From Promethearchaeota archaeon (lineage in GTDB: Archaea > Asgardarchaeota > Lokiarchaeia > Sigynarchaeales > SOKP01), in assembly GCA_030620005.1 (NCBI GenBank), contig JAUXAJ010000095.1, forward strand, positions 1 through 15,702: a stretch of 15,702 bases of DNA, in the 5' to 3' direction. Made by a program: the position numbers and the translations under genes. The notes below the pieces were generated by a model. That model was given only the letters and a program-made list of their open reading frames with translations. It did no database searches and had not been told where the DNA came from. Below, one piece after another: positions 6,785 through 13,969 of this stretch. The number at the start of each line of letters is the position of its first letter. The stretch's first letter is position 1.

Positions 6785-7960
6785 ATGATTGACATAAAGA
6801 ATATAGTAATAATTGGCGCAGGACTCATGGGTCATAATGTAGCCCAAATCGCCTTAATGGCGGGTTATAATGTGACTTTAGTTGATATCAAGGATGAATT
6901 CGTTGATAAAGGGGTGTCGATGATTGACGAGGGTTTAAAAAAACTGGAAACAAAAGGAAAGCTAGGTGAAGGGGCAACCGCTGCCGGATTAATGGGTAAA
7001 TTAAAGAAATCTATTGATTTAGCAAGTGCAGTTAAGAACGCGGATTATGTAATTGAAGCTGTCATCGAAAAAATGGATGTAAAAAAGCAAGTCTTTAAAA
7101 CATGCGATGAAAATGCACCTGCTCATTGTATTCTAGCCACGAATACTTCGACAATGAGCATTACAGAAATATCATCTGCTACAAGTAGAGAAGACAAGGT
7201 AATTGGCATGCATTTCTTCAATCCACCCATTTTAATGCGCTGTATTGAGGTTATCGCTGGTGAAAAAAGCTCAGAAGAAGCAATGGATATTGGAATGAAG
7301 TTAAGTGCGAATTTACCCTGCCTTAGAGGTAAAAGGTATGTTGCGAAAGTCTTGAAAGATCGCCCCGGTTTTATCGTGAATCGCATGAACGCTCCCGTTC
7401 AGGTCTTCATTAGCTGGGTTTTTGATAAAGCTGCAGAACAAGGCATACCCTGGGAACAAATAGATGGTGATGCGGAGTCGTTAATGCCAATGGGCCCTTG
7501 CGAATTAACGGATTATGTTGGAATTGATACAATGTATCACGTCATGAATTATTATGCAGAAACGCTTTCTCCAGATTTCAAACCTGGGAAAGTCATTACT
7601 CAAATGGTTAATGAAAACAAGCTAGGTAGAAAAACGGGCCAAGGATTTTACGATTGGTCTGGCGGTAGACCTAAAATAGATAAATCAAAGAAGGCAGGCA
7701 TGTTTTCTCCTGAATTCTCCATGGCAATAATGTTAAACGAGGGTTGCCGAATTTTGGAAGAAGGAGTTGCTAGTGGATTTAAAAACATTGACGATGCCAA
7801 CATGGCAGGCATGAATGTGCCGGGACCTTTTGGAGCTGGAAAAAAGCAATACCAAAAATGGTCAGAAATGCTAGAAGAACTCGTTGAAAAAACAGGTAAA
7901 GAATACCTTAAACCCTGTGAATTGATGAAGTCTGGCGGCTTCGTAAAAATGCGCAAATAA
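6785..7960 (+). CDS. 3-hydroxyacyl-CoA dehydrogenase, first paralog
   Basis: 391 residues. It should oxidise (S)-3-hydroxyacyl-CoA to 3-oxoacyl-CoA with NAD, or run in reverse. The N-terminal Rossmann domain has GAGLMG at 11-16 and Asp34 at the end of the second strand, which favours NAD over NADP. The catalytic pair is His143 in GMHFFNP and Glu155 in the following IEVI. KDRPGFIVNRM at 191-201 links to the C-terminal helical domain, which occurs twice (about 195-290 and 313-375), as in archaeal long forms that are elsewhere fused to an enoyl-CoA hydratase. Here the protein ends before any hydratase domain. A short insertion (RGKRYVAKVL, 181-190) precedes the DRPGF motif. The ATG at 6785 is supported by GGTG with an 8-nt spacer. 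A T-run follows the gene, so it is probably transcribed alone. Confidence 0.93.
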   Translation: MIDIKNIVIIGAGLMGHNVAQIALMAGYNVTLVDIKDEFVDKGVSMIDEGLKKLETKGKLGEGATAAGLMGKLKKSIDLASAVKNADYVIEAVIEKMDVKKQVFKTCDENAPAHCILATNTSTMSITEISSATSREDKVIGMHFFNPPILMRCIEVIAGEKSSEEAMDIGMKLSANLPCLRGKRYVAKVLKDRPGFIVNRMNAPVQVFISWVFDKAAEQGIPWEQIDGDAESLMPMGPCELTDYVGIDTMYHVMNYYAETLSPDFKPGKVITQMVNENKLGRKTGQGFYDWSGGRPKIDKSKKAGMFSPEFSMAIMLNEGCRILEEGVASGFKNIDDANMAGMNVPGPFGAGKKQYQKWSEMLEELVEKTGKEYLKPCELMKSGGFVKMRK

Positions 7961-7981
7961 TCTCTTAAATACAAATTCTTA

Positions 7982-7992
7982 TTTTTTTTTTT
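7982..7992 (+). terminator. T-tract terminator after the first dehydrogenase
   Basis: Eleven consecutive T residues begin 22 bp after the stop codon, without a clear hairpin, as is usual for archaeal termination. Confidence 0.5.
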
Positions 7993-8102
7993 ATTATAGC
8001 CTTTTTGTCAAGAAAACCCAATGTTCTTATTTTTTCTGAGTAACTAATTCTAAAAAAAATAGCCAAAATTGTAAAAATTTAAATAAGAACAAATCAATTT
8101 AA

Positions 8103-8131
8103 ATTTTGATCTCTACGATCGAAATCAAAAT
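8103..8131. repeat. Inverted repeat in the leader of the 108-residue protein gene
   Basis: ATTTTGAT (8103-8110) and ATCAAAAT (8124-8131) are perfect complements separated by 13 nt. The pair ends 23 nt before the ATG at 8155. It may be an operator or an RNA hairpin in the leader; the arms are AT-rich, so support is weak. Confidence 0.25.
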
Positions 8132-8154
8132 AAACTATAAAGAGTGTGAAAAAC

Positions 8155-8481
8155 ATGGTATTGATGGTAGAAGAAAGCTGGTGGCCTCCTGGTAAATCAG
8201 CTGATGTTGGAAAAATCTATCTTGAAGCAATGAAAAAGTATCCTGACGATAAAACCATAACAAAACCTATTGTACGATCTGCGATATGGGCGGTTAAAAA
8301 TGGAATGCACAGTATTCTTGTGGATTCTATTAAACCAGGAAAGGTTAAAGAAGCCTTGGACATTGCTCATAATCGCTCACTAATGATATCAACTTCCATT
8401 GAGGGGTATCGATATCAAATCAATATTGCTTACGATTTAGTTGAAGCCATGCCATTAGTAGGACTAGCAGCGCCCGAATAG
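8155..8481 (+). CDS. Small protein of unknown function between the two dehydrogenases
   Basis: 108 residues, not recognised. It is soluble with mixed helices and strands: VEESWWPPGKSADVGKIYLE (5-24), a PIVRSAIWAVKNGMHSILV segment (38-56) that reads as helix then strand, a helix at 61-72, and a C-terminal helix at 91-99. The pattern suggests a compact alpha/beta (possibly ferredoxin-like dimeric) fold, which is inference only. The start at 8155 is chosen over the GTG at 8146 because GAGTG at 8142-8146 plus an 8-nt spacer before the ATG repeats exactly the arrangement used by the next dehydrogenase (GAGTG 8746-8750, 8 nt, ATG). Its position between two acyl-CoA dehydrogenation genes suggests a role in the same pathway, for example as a subunit or regulator. 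Confidence 0.75.
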   Translation: MVLMVEESWWPPGKSADVGKIYLEAMKKYPDDKTITKPIVRSAIWAVKNGMHSILVDSIKPGKVKEALDIAHNRSLMISTSIEGYRYQINIAYDLVEAMPLVGLAAPE

Positions 8482-8503
8482 TAACAACTAGTTCGTGGTC
8501 CAA

Positions 8504-8554
8504 CTCCTCTAACGATGAGATAGGACAACATGTCCAAGCTAATAGTTAGAGTAG
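8504..8554 (+). terminator. Long imperfect hairpin followed by T-runs
   Basis: CTCTAAC (8507-8513) pairs with GTTAGAG (8545-8551), and GGACA pairs with TGTCC around an ACA loop (8523-8535). The two 9-nt strands between them pair at about five further positions, so almost the whole 45-nt core folds into one stem with single mismatches. A run of nine T residues follows at 8576-8584 and another of eight at 8603-8610. It begins 22 bp after the stop of the 108-residue protein gene. A terminator or processed 3' end is the simplest reading; a small structured RNA is possible. Confidence 0.5.
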
Positions 8555-8758
8555 GAATATATTTCAAATTTCTACTTTTTTTTTATCTTTTAAAACTATA
8601 TCTTTTTTTTGCCTAAATATTCAAGTTCTTAAAAAGTCTCTTTCCAATAGGTTATTATTTCAGAATTTTTTGATTAAATTAAAAATAAAGCTTGAATTAA
8701 TCTAAATACTAAATTAAATTTAAAAATGTAAACATCAATTTAAACGAGTGAATGATAA

Positions 8759-9928
8759 ATGACAGATATTAAAAATGTTGTTGTAATTGGAGCTGGTCAA
8801 ATGGGAAATGGCATTGCTCAAATGGCGTTGATGGCAGGATATAACTTGACTATTGTTGATATTAAGGACGAATTCGTTGAGAAAGGTTGGAATAGTATAA
8901 GTGAAGGCATGAAAAAACTTGAAGCTAAAGGAAAATTGCCTGGGGGTCAATCAGCTACTGATCTCATGGCTAAATGTAAAAAATCGATAGATATAGCCTC
9001 AGCAATGAAAGATGCTGATATAATGATTGAAGCAGTAGTAGAAAGAATGGATGTTAAAAAAAATGTTTTTAAAATATGTGGAGAAAACGCGCCTTCTCAC
9101 TGCATTCTCGCATCCAATACATCTACAATGAGCATTACAGACATTGGAAAGGATTCGGGAAGACCAGACAAATGCATTGGAATGCATTTTTTTAATCCAG
9201 TGCCTTTAATGAGATTAATCGAAGTCATCTATAGTCAGGATTCTTCTGATGAAAGCGTGGAAAAGGGAATGGCTTTTGCTGAAACTTTGCCTTGTCTTAG
9301 AGGAAAAAGATATATTGCAAAGGTGCTTAAAGACCGTCCAGGCTTTATCGTGAACAGAGTCACAACTCCGGTACAAATATATCAAAATTATATATTTGAC
9401 TTGGCCGAAGAGAAAGGGATTTCTTGGAAAGCACTTGACAACGATACTCGGGGTCCCATGCCGACATGTGTACTCGCTGATTATGTCGGTATTGATACGC
9501 TTTACCACGGTCAAACGTATTACTCCAAAACTTTATCTCCAGATTTCGCTCCTGGAAAAGTAATAACTCGGTTATTCAACGAAGGAAATCTTGGTGCAAA
9601 AACTGGTCAAGGATTTCACGACTGGTCAAGTGGCAGACCACAACCAGATAAAAATGTCAAAAAAGCAAGATTGATGAAGATGAAATATCCAATAGCAATC
9701 ATGTTAAACGAAGCTTGCCGACTTTTAGAAGAAGGAGTTACTAATAGTTGGCAAGTCATTGATCAAGCCATGATGGCAGGCATGAACGCTCCTGGTCCCA
9801 TGGCATCAAGCGTGAATAGTTATATGAATGCTGTAGATAATTTAACAGAAATCGCAGAAATAACTGGCAAGGAATACCTAAGACCTTGCGAGTTCCTGAA
9901 GGGCGGTAAATGGGTGGAAATGAAGTAG
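8759..9928 (+). CDS. 3-hydroxyacyl-CoA dehydrogenase, second paralog
   Basis: 389 residues, colinear with the dehydrogenase at 6785 without gaps through about residue 230. The same elements are present at the same numbers: GAGQMG 11-16, Asp34, His143 in GMHFFNP, Glu155 in the LIEVI that follows, KDRPGFIVNR 191-200, and two C-terminal helical repeats (about 195-288 and 311-373). All catalytic residues are kept, so both copies should be active. They differ most around 156-176, 201-236 and 295-310, which includes the regions around the acyl-CoA site, so different chain lengths or conditions are likely. The protein stops before any hydratase domain. GAGTG sits 8 nt before the ATG. An in-frame stop just upstream is not needed to justify the start, because the Rossmann strand begins at residue 5. 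Confidence 0.93.
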   Translation: MTDIKNVVVIGAGQMGNGIAQMALMAGYNLTIVDIKDEFVEKGWNSISEGMKKLEAKGKLPGGQSATDLMAKCKKSIDIASAMKDADIMIEAVVERMDVKKNVFKICGENAPSHCILASNTSTMSITDIGKDSGRPDKCIGMHFFNPVPLMRLIEVIYSQDSSDESVEKGMAFAETLPCLRGKRYIAKVLKDRPGFIVNRVTTPVQIYQNYIFDLAEEKGISWKALDNDTRGPMPTCVLADYVGIDTLYHGQTYYSKTLSPDFAPGKVITRLFNEGNLGAKTGQGFHDWSSGRPQPDKNVKKARLMKMKYPIAIMLNEACRLLEEGVTNSWQVIDQAMMAGMNAPGPMASSVNSYMNAVDNLTEIAEITGKEYLRPCEFLKGGKWVEMK

Positions 9929-9958
9929 TAATGGACCTAATTTTATACACTTTAATCC

Positions 9959-9969
9959 TTTTTTTTTTT
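9959..9969 (+). terminator. T-tract terminator after the second dehydrogenase
   Basis: Eleven T residues begin about 30 bp after the stop codon, again without a strong hairpin. Confidence 0.5.
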
Positions 9970-10114
9970 CATTAATTTTTTCATTAGTTTTGAATTTTTA
10001 GAATGATCTCGTTGATTGGGTAATTTGGATTTTGATCACGTTTTAATTTGAAAAAAAATTGTATTAATTATTCAAAATTATTCAAAAACCAAAAATAGTA
10101 AAAGGTAAAGTAAA

Positions 10115-11059
10115 ATGGCTGAGTTTGAACACATTATAATTGATTGGCCAACTCAAAAAAACACCCAAGGCGAAGTTATTCGAGAGGGTACAGTTGACGG
10201 GAACTACGCGGTAATTTCTATAAACAGGCCCGATAGGTTGAACGCATTAACGGAACAAACCGTTTCTGAAATTGCTCAAGCGCTGAGAGTGATGGAATTG
10301 GATGGCTCAGTTCGCGCTGTCGTGCTACGAGGGACTAAAGATTTTACAAAAAAACCCGCTTTTTCAGCTGGAGCCGATTTAGCAGCAGCATTTTCTAAAG
10401 GACTAAATCCAGGCATTCCAATGCACATGAGCATGGCAATGAGAATAAGACATCGCGATTACGATGAATTTGAACAATTCTCTAAACCCCTAATAGCTGC
10501 AGTTGACGGATTTGCCCTAGGTGGAGGGTTTGAAATCGTTTTATGCTGTGACATAGTTATAGCGTCTGATCGAGCACTCTTTGGGCTGCCAGAAATTAAT
10601 CGAGGAATCTTTCCAGCTAACGGTGGTGTAACTAGATTAGCAACAAGAGTAGGGATAAACCGGGCTCTTCGTGTAGCTTATTTCGGTGAACATCATGATG
10701 CAAAAACCATGCTTGATTGGGGGCTAGTTACTTGGATGGCACCGGCCGGTGAGGACTTTGAAAAATTAGTTCATGAAAAAGCTAAATGGCTTGGTGAAGC
10801 TCCAACAACTGCTTTATTCGTGATTAAGAAATGCGTTAAATTTGGAACTCGATACACACAATTGGGTACGATCATGGAACAATTAGGCTTCGGTATAAAC
10901 AGTGCTTCGTTTGATTCAAAAGAAGGAATATTATCTTTTAATAGAAAGATCAAATGTCCTAAATGTAAAGGAAAAGGAAAATTTGAAGACGGAACTAAGT
11001 GTGACATGTGTGGTGGGCGAAGAAAAATAAAGGATACTCCCCACTTCAAAGGAATATAA
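10115..11059 (+). CDS. Enoyl-CoA hydratase (crotonase family) with an inserted zinc-knuckle pair
   Basis: 314 residues. It should add water to trans-2-enoyl-CoA to give 3-hydroxyacyl-CoA, feeding the two dehydrogenases upstream. FSAGAD (83-88) and ALGGGFE (134-140) form the oxyanion hole, and both catalytic glutamates of true hydratases are present: Glu140 and Glu160 (GLPEINRG). The typical C-terminal trimer helix ends in a segment like EGxxAFxEKRKPxFxG. Here EGILSFNRK (270-278) and PHFKGI (309-314) match its two halves, but between them lies an insert of about 28 residues with CPKCKGKGKF (281-290) and CDMCGG (296-301). This is the CxxCxGxG pairing of the DnaJ zinc finger, likely binding one Zn ion through Cys281, Cys284, Cys296 and Cys299. 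AGGT is 8 nt before the ATG. In many archaea this enzyme is fused to the dehydrogenase; here it is separate. Confidence 0.92.
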   Translation: MAEFEHIIIDWPTQKNTQGEVIREGTVDGNYAVISINRPDRLNALTEQTVSEIAQALRVMELDGSVRAVVLRGTKDFTKKPAFSAGADLAAAFSKGLNPGIPMHMSMAMRIRHRDYDEFEQFSKPLIAAVDGFALGGGFEIVLCCDIVIASDRALFGLPEINRGIFPANGGVTRLATRVGINRALRVAYFGEHHDAKTMLDWGLVTWMAPAGEDFEKLVHEKAKWLGEAPTTALFVIKKCVKFGTRYTQLGTIMEQLGFGINSASFDSKEGILSFNRKIKCPKCKGKGKFEDGTKCDMCGGRRKIKDTPHFKGI

Positions 11060-11082
11060 ATTAAATGCTTAAGTTTCTTATC

Positions 11083-11099
11083 TTTTTTTTATTTTTTTT
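11083..11099 (+). terminator. Twin T-runs after the enoyl-CoA hydratase gene
   Basis: Two runs of eight T residues separated by one A begin 23 bp after the hydratase stop. They also fall inside the possible N-terminal extension of the next gene, where they would encode a run of Phe and Leu. A terminator here argues for the later start of that gene. Confidence 0.45.
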
Positions 11100-11106
11100 A
11101 TTTATC

Positions 11107-11664
11107 ATGATTCCTGATATTGAAGTTGTTGAAGAAATCAACGAAAATGACTTTTTTCTTCGAAAAATTTCTTTAAGCGACGCTGGATTTTTTTATAAAA
11201 ACCTAGAAAATGAAACACTGACCCGGTATTTATCGTTAAGAGCTTTAAGAAATTTAAACCGTTCGAAAAAGTTAATAAAAAACTACTTAAGATATTGGAA
11301 TCGTAACATTCAATATAATTACATTATAGAGTTAAGGGAAAACAAAATCATTAAAAATACTTACGGATCGATCAGTTTATGGAATATTAGTTGGTTGCAT
11401 AAAAGAGCTGAAGTTGGGGTTTGGGTCGTTCCTGATTTTTGGAATCAAGGAATAGGAACAAAGAGCATCAATTTAATTAAAAACATTGCTTTTTTAAACT
11501 TGAAATTGAATCGTCTCGAAGCTCACATCGCTGTAGAAAATCAAAGATCGTTAAATCTTTTTAATAATTGTGGTTTCGTGGAAGAAGGGACTTTAAAAAA
11601 ATATTTGAATTTAAATGGGACATTTCACGACGCTAAAGTCTTAGCATGTGTAAATGTTTTATAA
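11107..11664 (+). CDS. GNAT acetyltransferase, RimJ/RimL-like
   Basis: 185 residues from the ATG at 11107. It should transfer acetyl from acetyl-CoA to an amine, commonly a protein N-terminus in this branch. FFLRKISLSDAGFFYKNL (16-33) is the first GNAT strand and helix; AEVGVWVVPDFWNQGIGTKS (101-120) holds the beta-4 strand and the acetyl-CoA pyrophosphate loop Q114GIGT; LNRLEAHIAVENQRSLNLF (134-152) and CGFVEEGTLKKY (155-166) are the typical RimJ/RimL C-terminal half. An earlier in-frame ATG at 11065, five bases after the hydratase stop and with AAAGGA nearby, would add a 14-residue hydrophobic stretch encoded by a T-tract. I prefer 11107 because the GNAT fold begins shortly after it, but the longer form is not excluded. 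The acceptor substrate is unknown. Confidence 0.82.
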   Translation: MIPDIEVVEEINENDFFLRKISLSDAGFFYKNLENETLTRYLSLRALRNLNRSKKLIKNYLRYWNRNIQYNYIIELRENKIIKNTYGSISLWNISWLHKRAEVGVWVVPDFWNQGIGTKSINLIKNIAFLNLKLNRLEAHIAVENQRSLNLFNNCGFVEEGTLKKYLNLNGTFHDAKVLACVNVL

Positions 11665-11693
11665 TATTTTGAGCGGTAAAGTTATTAGAAATT

Positions 11694-11707
11694 AAAAAAA
11701 AAAAAAA
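11694..11707 (-). terminator. Poly-A/poly-T run between convergent genes
   Basis: Fourteen A residues on the plus strand form a T14 tract for the leftward gene, 32 bp beyond its stop codon. This is a strong archaeal-type termination signal for the 674-residue protein gene. Confidence 0.5.
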
Positions 11708-11739
11708 GTTACATTTTAAAATTATAAAAGAGTTAAATT

Positions 11740-13764
11740 TTATAACGCTAGTTGAGCGTCACTGGGACTATATTTGCCACTACCTTTTATATCGTAAGTT
11801 ATCTCTATTGTATCGCCAACATCGAGCGTTTCAAAACCCCATTTCAAAGCATCAAAACCAACTTCATCAGTAATTTCAGGCTCCATGCTCATGTTAGAGT
11901 ATTCAAAATTATCAGGAACTTTATCCAACAAATTAAAATTCCTTAAAGGCATATCTCCTAAATTTTCATAATGTAGCAAAATTTGATATTGACCAAGGTC
12001 TCCAATAGGCATGACCTCTTTCCCGACACGGTATTTCCTTCTAATATGAATAATTTTAATAACCGGAATCTCTTCCACTGGTGGGATGATTTCTAATTCG
12101 GCTGAAAGTGGATACGTGTTTCCGTTAAAAATAGCATCCGATGTAAATGCGGAATCTTGTGGAGGGCTTTCTGCGTGAACAGGATATTTAACTTCAATGA
12201 CGGAATCGGGCTCAAGCATTCCCGTGGGTTTGTTCTTTAAGTCCTTAAGGTCAATGGTAACTGAATTATCGTCTATAATGATATGATCTGGATCTAAGGG
12301 GATCTTTTTTCCATCTATATATAGTTTCACTTCTTCGGGGGTAGGAGGTTTAAATTCGTCATCAAATCCCTTATGCGTGAGTTTTACTTCGTCCAGTGGG
12401 CCAGAACCATCGTTAATGTATTTCATTGTGCAAGGAACTTCGCTGTCTTTGTAGGAAGGTAAATAAATTACATTTTCTTCGCGATCTTCTTCGGGTATAT
12501 CTATAATTTTGGGATCATCGAAATAAATTTCTCCAGTGATGCTGGATAAGAACAATTCTACTTCATCTATTGCGATCGTTCCATTTACTTCAGCTTGTAA
12601 TTCTGACAACACTCTAAAATCTATTTGCCTTCTAAAAGCAGGATAATCGTCGCTTTCGTATTCCCATGGACCTGAATTCCATTGAGCTCCCGAAGGCAAT
12701 TTGGGGGTTCCTTCAAGGGTTACAAATTTCGTCTCCGGATCCTCAGGATCGTGTACATCGACGCTATAAAGTTCGATCATGAATTCTGAAGGATTTTCAA
12801 AAACTAATTTGCAATCCCAAACGCCGGGGGCCTCATCTCTTTCAACAATATCTACGACAAATTTATTACGCGTAAAAGCATCAAAACTTTCTATTTCTAG
12901 TCCTCCTGTAAACGACGATGCAGCTTTGTAAGTAATTTCGATAGATCCGGTTTTAACAGGATCTTTCGTGTCAACTTGAATGTCAGCAGCAAATTTTAAA
13001 AATGCAGTAGTTTCAGGTTCTAACACATCTATTTCCCAGATTAATTGATCGCCTTGAAGATCTGCCATTCCAATGGAAGAATCGCGCACTGTAGGACTAC
13101 TGAATTCAGCAGGAACATTTTTAACTATTTTTACATCGGTAATAGCTTTTTCAAATTGGCTTTGTAAAGCAATTACAAAAGTAACGTTATTTACCTGATT
13201 GATAGCAATTCCGAAGGATTCAAGTGAATATCCTTCAGCGTCAATTCCTCCGTCCTCATCAACCTCCGTGTCTTCTTCAGTATCTTCGTCACTGCCAGTT
13301 GTAGCTTTTAACTTCAATAAATTAGTCTCGATATCGTTAATGTTTAATACATCGTCAGCATCAGGTAAAGTATTAATGAATTCTTTAACTAATAGAAGAT
13401 TGCTTACTTCGCCCGATAATTTGAGATCTCGGGAATTGACATTGTCAGGTTCTTCTGTCCCCAATTCTCGAATGTTAATCTCATTTGATTTTAAATTTGT
13501 GGCTTCTATATTCGCCAAAGTTATATCAATATCCCAAATACGGTCAATCGTGCTTGGATTTTCAACATTAAGTTTACCGCTAAAACTAATGGACTTAACG
13601 TTCGAATCGTGGTCTTGTTCAACATTTACTTCTTCAGAAAGCTTCACCAATGCTAACAGCCCTTCTTGGTTGCCATCCTTTAATATTACTTCCCCAGAGA
13701 TTTCACCGCTTTGATCTTCAAAAACTTCTTTCCTTTCGATATCTTTCTTTTTTTTTCGTGCCAT
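11740..13764 (-). CDS. Large acidic beta-rich protein with DUF11/CARDB-like modules, no secretion signal
   Basis: 674 residues of unknown function. It begins with a lysine-rich MARKKKKDIERK, has no signal peptide and no membrane helix at either end, and is strongly acidic, with a linker of mostly Asp/Glu at 156-177. The rest reads as consecutive Ig-like beta domains: about 57-125, 180-300, 312-415, 430-530 and 565-665. The last one (YQILLHYENLGDMPLRNF at 593-610, then ALKWGFETLDVGDTIEITYD at 639-658) resembles DUF11, and residues 195-265 show the same strand order with LIWEIDVLEPETTAFLKF. DUF11/CARDB modules are usual in exported archaeal surface proteins, so a cytosolic-looking version is odd. 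A scaffold or a protein exported by another route are both possible. It converges with the acetyltransferase gene and diverges from the metallo-hydrolase gene. Confidence 0.75.
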   Translation of the reverse strand: MARKKKKDIERKEVFEDQSGEISGEVILKDGNQEGLLALVKLSEEVNVEQDHDSNVKSISFSGKLNVENPSTIDRIWDIDITLANIEATNLKSNEINIRELGTEEPDNVNSRDLKLSGEVSNLLLVKEFINTLPDADDVLNINDIETNLLKLKATTGSDEDTEEDTEVDEDGGIDAEGYSLESFGIAINQVNNVTFVIALQSQFEKAITDVKIVKNVPAEFSSPTVRDSSIGMADLQGDQLIWEIDVLEPETTAFLKFAADIQVDTKDPVKTGSIEITYKAASSFTGGLEIESFDAFTRNKFVVDIVERDEAPGVWDCKLVFENPSEFMIELYSVDVHDPEDPETKFVTLEGTPKLPSGAQWNSGPWEYESDDYPAFRRQIDFRVLSELQAEVNGTIAIDEVELFLSSITGEIYFDDPKIIDIPEEDREENVIYLPSYKDSEVPCTMKYINDGSGPLDEVKLTHKGFDDEFKPPTPEEVKLYIDGKKIPLDPDHIIIDDNSVTIDLKDLKNKPTGMLEPDSVIEVKYPVHAESPPQDSAFTSDAIFNGNTYPLSAELEIIPPVEEIPVIKIIHIRRKYRVGKEVMPIGDLGQYQILLHYENLGDMPLRNFNLLDKVPDNFEYSNMSMEPEITDEVGFDALKWGFETLDVGDTIEITYDIKGSGKYSPSDAQLAL

Positions 13765-13803
13765 ATTAATACATTTTATTTCTCATTTAATTTAAATTAA
13801 AAC

Positions 13804-13811
13804 ATTTATAG
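13804..13811 (-). promoter_or_regulatory. Candidate TATA box for the 674-residue protein gene
   Basis: CTATAAAT on the minus strand is centred about 43 bp upstream of the ATG at 13764, predicting a leader of roughly 18 nt. A second, weaker match, TCTATAA, lies further out at 13833-13839 on the same strand. Confidence 0.4.
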
Positions 13812-13861
13812 TAAATCTTTTAATAAATATTTTTATAGATATTAAAATATTTGTAAAATTT

Positions 13862-13869
13862 TCTATAAG
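13862..13869 (+). promoter_or_regulatory. Candidate TATA box for the metallo-hydrolase gene
   Basis: TCTATAAG would place the transcription start near 13890, after the first possible ATG (13880) and before the second (13970). If real, it supports the second start. With TTATAGA at 13833-13839 it forms a 7-bp inverted pair in the divergent intergenic region. Confidence 0.3.
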
Positions 13870-13969
13870 CAATTATTTCATGGAAAAATATGATTATCTA
13901 CTATTTCGTATTAATTCTTTTTCTTTTTCAAATAATGCAATTCTTATTTTATTTTTAATTATTCTCTTC

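Noticed and set aside
8482..8560. tRNA or C/D-box RNA in the gap after the 108-residue protein gene
   Set aside because: GTTCG and GATGA resemble a T-loop and a C box, but there is no acceptor stem, anticodon arm or CTGA D box in the right positions; the sequence folds as one long stem instead.
10067..10088. Tandem ATTATTCAAAA repeat before the hydratase gene
   Set aside because: Only two short AT-rich copies, with no spacing regularity; not distinguishable from low-complexity sequence.
11065..11106. Hydrophobic N-terminal extension of the acetyltransferase as a membrane anchor
   Set aside because: The Phe/Leu run is encoded by two T8 tracts that look like the hydratase terminator, and the GNAT fold starts shortly after the later ATG. 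It is too short for a convincing anchor.
13880..13969. Signal peptide or membrane anchor on the metallo-hydrolase
   Set aside because: The extension has only about 12 hydrophobic residues after a mixed polar start, and a TATA-like box downstream of its ATG position predicts transcription begins after 13880. Kept as an alternative start only.
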